From contig CADCPV010000283.1 of the NCBI GenBank assembly GCA_902803345.1, positions 1 to 7,977 on the forward strand: a stretch of 7,977 nucleotides of DNA. Reading direction: 5' to 3'. Shown piece by piece: positions 1-4,272 of this stretch. The stretch's first letter is position 1. Each line of letters starts with the position of its first letter. The position numbers and the translations under genes are program-made. Under the pieces are notes generated by a model. It did no database searches. It was not told the DNA's origin and was given only the letters and a program-made list of their open reading frames with translations. Source of the DNA: an uncultured Eubacteriales bacterium. GTDB taxonomy: Bacteria; Bacillota_A; Clostridia; Lachnospirales; Lachnospiraceae.

Positions 1-7
1 AAGGCAC

Positions 8-34
8 AAAAAAGCACGCCTCTTTCGGCGTGCT
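8..34 (-). terminator. Rho-independent terminator after tRNA-Val
   Basis: Read on the minus strand, AGCACGCC (34-27) pairs perfectly with GGCGTGCT (20-13) across a 6-nt loop, and the stem runs into a T-run (13-8). It lies 12 nt past the tRNA 3' end. The other strand also carries a T-run after the stem (37-42), so it could act in both directions. No other U-tailed hairpin separates the upstream operon from this point, so it probably also ends readthrough from the UPF0210 gene. Confidence 0.88.
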
Positions 35-45
35 CATTTTTTGTC

Positions 46-119
46 TGGAGCCAATGGGGATCGAACCCATGACCTCTCGCGTGTGAGGCGAACGCTCATC
101 CCGGCTGAGCTATGGCTCC
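46..119 (-). tRNA. tRNA-Val (anticodon CAC)
   Basis: A complete 74-nt cloverleaf can be folded on the minus strand. The acceptor stem GGAGCCA pairs with TGGCTCC and is followed by discriminator A. T8 and A9 are present, and the D stem is GCTC/GAGC with GG in its loop. The anticodon stem TTCGC/GCGAG contains one G-T pair and encloses the loop CTCACAC, which gives anticodon CAC, reading the valine codon GUG. The variable loop is AGGTC, and the T arm is ATGGG-TTCGATC-CCCAT. The 3' CCA is not encoded, so it must be added by tRNA nucleotidyltransferase, as is common in Firmicutes. The gene is flanked by its own promoter (162-190) and terminator (8-34) and looks like a stand-alone transcription unit. 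Confidence 0.96.
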
Positions 120-122
120 TGA

Positions 123-158
123 ATCTGTTCCGCCGGATAAGTTGTCTGCGGAACAGAT
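123..158 (-). repeat. Perfect 11-bp inverted repeat in the tRNA-Val leader
   Basis: ATCTGTTCCGC (123-133) and GCGGAACAGAT (148-158) are exact reverse complements separated by 14 nt. The element begins 4 nt upstream of the tRNA 5' end and extends to the predicted transcription start (about 154-158). It has no T-run on either strand, so it does not look like a normal intrinsic terminator for the UPF0210 gene. It could be a leader hairpin that affects 5' processing of the precursor tRNA, or an operator downstream of the promoter. Confidence 0.7.
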
Positions 159-161
159 GAT

Positions 162-190
162 AGTATAGCATACTTTCCTGTTGTTTGCAA
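162..190 (-). promoter_or_regulatory. Sigma-A promoter with extended -10 for tRNA-Val
   Basis: On the minus strand, TTGCAA (190-185) is followed by exactly 17 nt and then TATACT (167-162). The trinucleotide TGC directly before the -10 box forms an extended -10 element. The likely start point is near 154-158, about 35-40 nt before the mature tRNA. It fills the gap between the UPF0210 stop codon and the tRNA, so the tRNA need not rely on readthrough. Confidence 0.75.
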
Positions 191-193
191 GCC

Positions 194-1552
194 TTAATTC
201 CGGAGACTCTGGACAGGTGCGGGAATGCGGCCGCCGCGGGCGATGAAGTCCGCGGAAGACTCCGGATGTACCGGCATGACCGGCGCAGAACCTAAAAGGC
301 CGCCCAGTTCTATCCGGTCGCCGACCTTCTTTCCCGGAACCGGGAGGAGACGGACAGCGGTCGTTTTGCTGTTGATCATGCCGATCGCCGCCTCATCCGC
401 AATGATGGCAGAGATTGTGGAAGCAGGCGTGTCGCCGGGGATGGCGATCATGTCCAGGCCGACCGAACAGACGCAGGTCATGGCTTCGAGCTTGTCCAAA
501 GTCAGCGTCCCGGTTTCTGCCGCGGCAATCATGCCCTCGTCTTCCGAGACCGGGATGAAAGCGCCTGAAAGACCGCCGACAGAGGAGCTGGCCATCAGGC
601 CGCCTTTCTTCACCGCATCATTCAGAAGTGCGAGCGCAGCAGTTGTTCCGTGGGTTCCGCAGCGCTCGAGGCCCATTTCTTCAAGGATACGCGCGACCGA
701 GTCGCCAACAGCCGGTGTAGGTGCAAGCGACAGGTCCACGATTCCGAATGCCGTATCCAGACGTTTTGAGGCTTCCCGGGCGACAAGCTGTCCCATCCGT
801 GTAACACGGAAAGCGGTCTTTTTGACCGTTTCAGCTACCACATCAAAAGCTTCTTCCTTCACATCCTGAAGGGCGTGATGGACAACACCGGGGCCGCTGA
901 CGCCGACATTGATCACTTTTTCCGCTTCTCCCGCACCGTGGAAGGCGCCTGCCATGAAAGGATTGTCCTCGACCGCGTTGCAGAAAACCACAAGTTTGGC
1001 GCAGCCGATCCCATCCTGTTCTTTTGTCTTTTCCGCAGTCTCCTTAATCACTTCTCCCATCATCCGGACCGCGTCCATGTTGATACCGGCTTTGGTGGAG
1101 CCGACATTGACAGACGAACAGACGATATCCGTTTCCGCCAGTGCTTCCGGGATCGAACGGATCAGTTTCTTATCTGCCTCGGTCATTCCTTTCTGCACAA
1201 GGGCGGAAAACCCGCCGATAAAGTTGACGCCGCAGGTTTTGCCGGCGCGGTCCAGCGTCTCTGCAAAACATACATAACTGTCCGTTTCAGACGGTGCGGC
1301 CACAAGCGCAATCGGAGTGACAGAGATGCGTTTATTGACAATCGGGATACCGAATTCCGACTCAATCTCCTCTCCGACCCTGACAAGATGTTCGGCATAG
1401 CGCGTAATCTTCTCGTAAATCTTTCCGCAGGCCCTCTCCGGATCCGGATCGGCGCAGGAAAGGAGAGAAATGCCCATGGTAATCGTCCGGACGTCAAGAT
1501 GCTGCCGGTCGATCATCTGGATCGTGGAAAGAATTTCATTCCTGCTGATCAT
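194..1552 (-). CDS. UPF0210 family protein (DUF711, PFL-like fold)
   Basis: This 452-residue protein has the full length usual for UPF0210, a widespread family of unknown biochemical role found in Firmicutes and archaea. It is often called PFL family protein because the fold resembles that of pyruvate formate-lyase-type glycyl radical enzymes. Visible features are the conserved N-terminus (MISRNEIL), an [11 protein letters not shown] motif at residues 322-332, and a glycine-rich C-terminal half with a short RGGRIP element near the end. I see no signal peptide or membrane helix, so it should be cytosolic. The start is supported by GAGG (1564-1561), 8 nt before the ATG and overlapping the stop of the preceding UPF0237 gene. 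The two are conserved neighbours, which suggests that the ACT protein senses a ligand for this one. I do not claim glycyl-radical chemistry, because the fold name alone does not establish it. Confidence 0.93.
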   Translation of the reverse strand: MISRNEILSTIQMIDRQHLDVRTITMGISLLSCADPDPERACGKIYEKITRYAEHLVRVGEEIESEFGIPIVNKRISVTPIALVAAPSETDSYVCFAETLDRAGKTCGVNFIGGFSALVQKGMTEADKKLIRSIPEALAETDIVCSSVNVGSTKAGINMDAVRMMGEVIKETAEKTKEQDGIGCAKLVVFCNAVEDNPFMAGAFHGAGEAEKVINVGVSGPGVVHHALQDVKEEAFDVVAETVKKTAFRVTRMGQLVAREASKRLDTAFGIVDLSLAPTPAVGDSVARILEEMGLERCGTHGTTAALALLNDAVKKGGLMASSSVGGLSGAFIPVSEDEGMIAAAETGTLTLDKLEAMTCVCSVGLDMIAIPGDTPASTISAIIADEAAIGMINSKTTAVRLLPVPGKKVGDRIELGGLLGSAPVMPVHPESSADFIARGGRIPAPVQSLRN

Positions 1553-1562
1553 AGGCTTTCCC

Positions 1563-1832
1563 TCAAATGCGGTGCATGGCTTCGAAGCTGTCTTCCCGCT
1601 GGATGCGGATGGAAAGGCTCATTTCCTTCCCCGTCCGGTCCAGAAGTTCCGAAAGCGCCGAAAAGCTGATTTCGCAGAGTGCGGTATCGACCAGCATGAT
1701 CATGGTGAAATACTCCTGCATAATCGTCTGGCTGATGTCCAGTACATTCACCTGATGCTCTGCCAGAATCCCGGTTACCTGGTGGATAATGCCGACACGG
1801 TCTTTGCCGATGACTGTAACAATAGCTCTCAT
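1563..1832 (-). CDS. ACT domain protein, UPF0237 family
   Basis: This 89-residue protein is essentially one ACT domain (about residues 1-75), the small ligand-binding fold that usually senses amino acids. The start [20 protein letters not shown] is typical of the UPF0237/GcvR-like group: a first strand, then the DRVGI turn and first helix. A second strand follows ([10 protein letters not shown]) and then the FTMIMLVD strand. There is no enzymatic domain, so it is likely a regulatory or partner subunit, probably dimeric as is usual for ACT domains. The start is supported by AAGGGG (1846-1841), 8 nt upstream, partly made from the stop codon of the regulator gene before it. UPF0210 follows 10 nt downstream, an arrangement conserved in many Firmicutes. 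The actual ligand cannot be read from the sequence. Confidence 0.93.
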   Translation of the reverse strand: MRAIVTVIGKDRVGIIHQVTGILAEHQVNVLDISQTIMQEYFTMIMLVDTALCEISFSALSELLDRTGKEMSLSIRIQREDSFEAMHRI

Positions 1833-1844
1833 ATTCTCGTCCCC

Positions 1845-2189
1845 TTATTTCTGCGTGATCCCGGAATTTCTGGGAATCAGGGTGTCATAAAGCGTCGCGT
1901 TGGTGCGGTTCTGCATATAGCGCGCATCGCCGCCTTTTTTTCGATATTCCAGAATGTCGCCCGGCTGACACTCCAAAGCCTCGCAGATTTTCGCGAGTGT
2001 GGAGACCTTCACTGCCTTTGCCTTTCCGGTTTTCAGAATCGACATGTTCGCAAGCGTGATGCCGACCCGCTCCGCGAGCTCCGAAACGCTCATCTTGCGG
2101 ATTGCAAGCATTACATCAATATTGAATACAATTTCTCCGGCAGTGTCATCTTCCGGCAGAATCATTTCATTCATCTTATCCTGTTCCAT
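1845..2189 (-). CDS. XRE-family transcriptional regulator, YozG-like
   Basis: This 114-residue protein contains a Cro/CI-type helix-turn-helix at about residues 24-82. The scaffold helix is NIDVMLAIRKMS, the HTH is about 35-54 (SVSELAERVGITLANMSILK), and the domain closes with ALECQPGDILEY, characteristic of the YozG-like subgroup. About 20 residues precede the domain and an unusual polar tail (83-114) follows it; YozG-type proteins are often shorter than 80 residues. The start has an excellent AAGGAGGG (2201-2194), with 5 nt between GGAGG and the ATG. It lies 10 nt after the DUF2975 gene. That pairing recurs in Firmicutes, where the membrane partner is thought to accompany or modulate the regulator. 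A palindrome in the operon promoter (2761-2773) is a plausible binding site, which would make it autoregulatory; this is an inference. Confidence 0.92.
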   Translation of the reverse strand: MEQDKMNEMILPEDDTAGEIVFNIDVMLAIRKMSVSELAERVGITLANMSILKTGKAKAVKVSTLAKICEALECQPGDILEYRKKGGDARYMQNRTNATLYDTLIPRNSGITQK

Positions 2190-2199
2190 CCTGCCCTCC

Positions 2200-2679
2200 T
2201 TAAATTGTAAGATCCGATTCCTGCTGCAGATCCGCGGCCTTCTTCACAAGATGCGACAGCGCCGCACAGGCAACCGATACCGCAGCTCCAAGGAACACCA
2301 CCATCAGAAGCGCAATCGCGGACGAGGCATGATTCATTCCAAGCAGTATAAAGACCACGTCTCCGACAAAAACAAGTGCACTGTCGACAGCCGCAAGGAT
2401 CGCGATCCGGCGAAGCAGCACCGAATTCTCCATGCAGAATGAATGGTCCTGTCCGATATTCACAGCTACCTTCCACGCGAAGAATGCCGCGATAAAGCAG
2501 GGAATTGCTGTAGCCCACGCGAAAACGAGCCATGGAACAAACCAGGATTGAAACTCCGGAGCGCTTTCAACGATGCCGCGCCCTATAAAGGGGATCAGCA
2601 GCCCATAAACAAGAAGTGCAAGCACCACAAGACCGATGATAATGGCTTTCAGCCAGCCAGCAAGATTTTTCTGTGTCAT
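2200..2679 (-). CDS. DUF2975 family four-helix membrane protein
   Basis: With the start chosen here the product is 159 residues. It has four predicted membrane helices (about 11-31, 47-69, 91-113 and 119-141) and ends in LVKKAADLQQESDLTI, the C-terminal signature of DUF2975 proteins (YoaS-like). Their molecular role is not established. The frame stays open upstream to a TTG at 2781, but that TTG lies inside the -35 box of a consensus promoter, so the upstream 34 codons are promoter and leader. The ATG at 2679 has GGAGG (2692-2688) 8 nt away. It is the first gene of a four-gene operon and directly precedes the XRE regulator, the usual DUF2975 arrangement. The pair may form a membrane-linked regulatory switch, which is inference. 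Confidence 0.9.
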   Translation of the reverse strand: MTQKNLAGWLKAIIIGLVVLALLVYGLLIPFIGRGIVESAPEFQSWFVPWLVFAWATAIPCFIAAFFAWKVAVNIGQDHSFCMENSVLLRRIAILAAVDSALVFVGDVVFILLGMNHASSAIALLMVVFLGAAVSVACAALSHLVKKAADLQQESDLTI

Positions 2680-2752
2680 ACTGTATTCCTCCCAGTCCCA
2701 CTCTTCACTCAGATCCGCCGCAAAATGCAGCCATTTTTCACGGGACTCTCCT

Positions 2753-2781
2753 ATTATAGCCGATACGCTATCGTTTGTCAA
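2753..2781 (-). promoter_or_regulatory. Perfect-consensus sigma-A promoter of the DUF2975-XRE-UPF0237-UPF0210 operon
   Basis: The minus strand reads TTGACA (2781-2776), a 17-nt spacer, then TATAAT (2758-2753): both hexamers are exact consensus at ideal spacing. The predicted start is near 2746, giving a leader of about 67 nt before the DUF2975 ATG. A promoter this strong normally requires repression, and the spacer contains a palindrome (2761-2773). I see no equally good internal promoter in the operon, whose genes are separated by only 10-12 nt. Confidence 0.88.
2761..2773. promoter_or_regulatory. Palindrome in the promoter spacer, candidate operator
   Basis: CGATA (2761-2765) and TATCG (2769-2773) form a perfect 5-bp inverted repeat with a 3-nt centre, exactly between the -35 and -10 boxes. 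A bound dimeric regulator there would block RNA polymerase. The XRE regulator encoded by the same operon is the natural candidate. The hexamer GCCGAT also occurs twice nearby (2759-2764 and 2783-2788), flanking the -35 side. Binding is inferred, not shown. Confidence 0.5.
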
Positions 2782-2795
2782 TGCCGATTTATCAT

Positions 2796-2806
2796 TTTAC
2801 GGTAAA
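2796..2806. repeat. Short inverted repeat between the divergent promoters
   Basis: TTTAC-G-GTAAA is a perfect 5-bp inverted repeat with a single-base centre. It lies about 15 bp outside the leftward -35 box and about 32 bp outside the rightward -35 box. It could be a second regulator site acting on either promoter. It is short and AT-rich, so chance is possible. Confidence 0.3.
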
Positions 2807-2837
2807 TTCAAGTGCAAAACCCATGCTAAATTTATGC

Positions 2838-2866
2838 TTTACAGGCCGGAAACTTGGTATTATACT
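2838..2866 (+). promoter_or_regulatory. Sigma-A promoter of the repeat-protein/peptidase operon
   Basis: TTTACA (2838-2843) is followed by a 17-nt spacer and TATACT (2861-2866). Each hexamer has one mismatch to consensus. The predicted start near 2873 leaves a leader of about 78 nt before the ATG at 2951. It is divergent from the DUF2975 operon promoter, with about 56 bp between the two -35 boxes. Confidence 0.72.
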
Positions 2867-2890
2867 TATAAACAGAAATATGGATTGGAC

Positions 2891-2919
2891 GACGGAACAT
2901 TCCGACCGGAACTTCCGTC
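2891..2919 (+). other. Nested hairpin in the leader of the plus-strand operon
   Basis: GACGGAA (2891-2897) pairs with TTCCGTC (2913-2919). Inside, TTCC (2900-2903, ending in the run at 2903) pairs with GGAA (2908-2911) around a 4-nt loop, leaving a small asymmetric internal loop. The structure lies in the predicted 5' untranslated region, about 19 nt before the ribosome site at 2938, and has no T-run. It could stabilise the mRNA, affect translation or be a protein-binding site. Confidence 0.5.
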
Positions 2920-2950
2920 TCCGGACTGCTTTATGACAAGGAGGCACTTT

Positions 2951-3481
2951 ATGTCGGAAGAACTTGAGAAAACAGGAACTGAAGTCAGCACAGAATCGGA
3001 ACTGATCCGCGAGCTTCTGAAGGCGCAGAAAAAACAGCTTCGGACTGACCGGATCCGCACAATCATCGTCATGCTGTTTTTAGCGGGTGTCATCGCGATC
3101 GGCATCTTCATCTTCAAGGAATACAAGACCATTGAAGCTACAATTGAGACGATCCAGACGAGCGTTGCATCCATTGATACCAATGAAATCAACAAGGCGG
3201 TCATCGAACTCACCGGAGCGGCGAATTCCCTGCAGCAGGTGGATACCGATCAGCTGAACAACTCCGTCGGCGCGCTGGAAGGCGCTGCGAACAATCTTGC
3301 GGCAATGGACATCGAAGAGCTCAATAAAACCGTTACCGCACTCGAGGGCGCCGCGAAAAACCTTTCAGAAATGGACATTGACCAGCTGAATGATCTCGTG
3401 GAATCGCTGAACAAAGTCGCGCAGTCCCTGGAAAAAGCAGCTGACAACATAAAGAACCTCTTCAGCTTCGGCAGAGATTAA
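2951..3481 (+). CDS. Single-pass membrane protein with four 22-residue tandem repeats
   Basis: I do not recognise a named family for this 176-residue protein. Residues 1-36 are polar and end in a basic cluster (KAQKKQLRTDRIR). One strong membrane helix spans about 37-55. The remainder is helical and contains four contiguous 22-residue repeats (75-96, 97-118, 119-140, 141-162) followed by a 14-residue tail. The basic flank predicts an inside N-terminus and an outside C-terminus, with the repeats as a rod or coiled coil projecting from the membrane. The start at 2951 has AAGGAGG (2938-2944) with ideal 6-nt spacing. The frame is open further upstream, and the in-frame ATG at 2933 has no ribosome site. 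The gene is first in a two-gene operon, 18 nt before a predicted cysteine peptidase. A scaffold or sensor role is possible, but no function is supported. Confidence 0.85.
   Translation: MSEELEKTGTEVSTESELIRELLKAQKKQLRTDRIRTIIVMLFLAGVIAIGIFIFKEYKTIEATIETIQTSVASIDTNEINKAVIELTGAANSLQQVDTDQLNNSVGALEGAANNLAAMDIEELNKTVTALEGAAKNLSEMDIDQLNDLVESLNKVAQSLEKAADNIKNLFSFGRD
3173..3436 (+). repeat. Four tandem 66-bp coding repeats (22 residues each)
   Basis: The units begin with IDTNEIN, VDTDQLN, MDIEELN and MDIDQLN. The middle two continue with ALEGAA and NL at the same offsets (ALEGAANNL, ALEGAAKNL), and the first has ELTGAANSL. All four units are exactly 22 residues with no insertion. Twenty-two equals two hendecads (11+11), which fits an extended coiled coil or stacked helices. 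The DNA units have diverged much more than the protein pattern, so the array is old and under selection rather than a recent slippage product. Confidence 0.85.
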
Positions 3482-3499
3482 TCGGTCAGGAAAGATACC

Positions 3500-4240
3500 A
3501 TGACGGAATACAGCATTCTCTCGCTGGATCCCTATATCCGGATTAAGAACGGGGACCGGTATGCGTTCGGCGGGAACCAGATGTGGTTTGAAAAAAGGGG
3601 CAGCTTCTACGACCGCACCCGGCATCACGGGGGCTGCGGTCTCGTGGCTGTCTGTGATTTCATGCTCTGGTACTGCCTCAAAAACCGTCTGATTCCTAAG
3701 AATTTCCCGCCGTCTTTTCTGAACGGCAACGATTTCGTGCTGGAAAAGGATGAGTATCTGGAATTCATGCGCTATATCAGCCTGCACGGGTATCCGGTTA
3801 TGCCGAAATACGGTTCCTTTTCCTTCGAGATGTCTGCTTTTGTCAATCATTTCCTGGCATCTGTCGGAAGTACAGAACGTATCAAATTTCTCTGGCAGAA
3901 CAACCCGAAAAAAAGACTCCAGCTCGCCGAAGAATCCATTCAGCGCGGCTATCCCTGCCTGTTCATTATCGGACCGCGTGTTCTCTCCCCCGGCAAAAAA
4001 GGCGTGAATTTCTACCGCATGAGCCCGGACGGGAAGCTCCATCTGACACACAGGAATGTGGCCGGCCACTTTGTTATGCTGACCGGCATCTGCCGTTATA
4101 AAGACATCAAAAAACCGGTGCTCTTCGAAATATCCTCCTGGGGGGAGAAGCTGTATATCAGCTCCGAAGAGTATACCGAATACATCCGGCGCTGTTCCAT
4201 GCCCGCTGTCTGTGGGATGTTCACACTGAAGGAAAAATAA
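3500..4240 (+). CDS. Predicted cytosolic papain-like cysteine peptidase (C39-like)
   Basis: This 246-residue protein has the residue order of the papain-like fold. A candidate nucleophile Cys46 sits in HHGGCGLVA at the start of a hydrophobic helix. A candidate His190 sits in AGHFVMLTG, and a strand-turn follows at EISSWGEKLYI (210-220), corresponding to the NSWG region of papain and equivalent regions of C39-like peptidases. The third triad position is Ser212 rather than Asn or Asp. There is no signal peptide or membrane helix, so it should act in the cytosol or on the inner membrane face. The ribosome site AGGA (3488-3491) is 8 nt from the ATG. It lies 18 nt after the repeat membrane protein, probably in one transcript, and is followed directly by a terminator. 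The substrate is unknown. An inactive or transferase-like relative of this fold cannot be excluded. Confidence 0.7.
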   Translation: MTEYSILSLDPYIRIKNGDRYAFGGNQMWFEKRGSFYDRTRHHGGCGLVAVCDFMLWYCLKNRLIPKNFPPSFLNGNDFVLEKDEYLEFMRYISLHGYPVMPKYGSFSFEMSAFVNHFLASVGSTERIKFLWQNNPKKRLQLAEESIQRGYPCLFIIGPRVLSPGKKGVNFYRMSPDGKLHLTHRNVAGHFVMLTGICRYKDIKKPVLFEISSWGEKLYISSEEYTEYIRRCSMPAVCGMFTLKEK

Positions 4241-4246
4241 AAAATT

Positions 4247-4270
4247 GAGGCGGGCCGTTCGGCCCGCCTC
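4247..4270. terminator. Bidirectional rho-independent terminator between convergent operons
   Basis: GAGGCGGGCC (4247-4256) pairs perfectly with GGCCCGCCTC (4261-4270) around a GTTC loop. Read leftward, it is followed by AATTTTTTATTTTT, a strong U-tract ending the ABC transporter gene. Read rightward it is followed by TCTTATTC, a weaker tail ending the peptidase operon. It lies between stop codons at 4240 and 4273, only 32 nt apart, so one hairpin serves both genes. Confidence 0.92.
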
Positions 4271-4272
4271 TC

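Noticed and set aside
123..158. Intrinsic terminator of the UPF0210 operon
   Set aside because: The stem is strong, but there is no T-run after it in either direction and it lies inside the tRNA transcription unit.
225..1669. Long plus-strand open frames opposite the UPF0210 gene
   Set aside because: They are arginine- and serine-rich antisense frames with no recognisable domain, overlapping a well-supported conserved gene and lacking ribosome sites.
2709..2741. A possible leader peptide (GTG, 10 codons) in the DUF2975 operon leader
   Set aside because: The purine-rich stretch ahead of it would lie at or before the predicted RNA start, spacing is short, and the codons show no regulatory pattern such as a run of one amino acid.
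2680..2781. A 34-codon N-terminal extension of the DUF2975 gene beginning at a TTG
   Set aside because: The TTG is the first three bases of the consensus -35 box, so the RNA would start downstream of it. The ATG at 2679 has a good ribosome site and starts just before the first membrane helix.
2636..2950. Upstream extension of the 22-residue-repeat membrane protein
   Set aside because: The frame is merely open across the divergent promoters. The in-frame ATG at 2933 lacks a ribosome site, while the one at 2951 has AAGGAGG at 6 nt.
3365..4069. A 234-codon minus-strand open frame opposite the peptidase gene
   Set aside because: Its composition looks like a mirror of the peptidase reading frame, it crosses the end of the membrane-protein gene, and it has no promoter or ribosome site.
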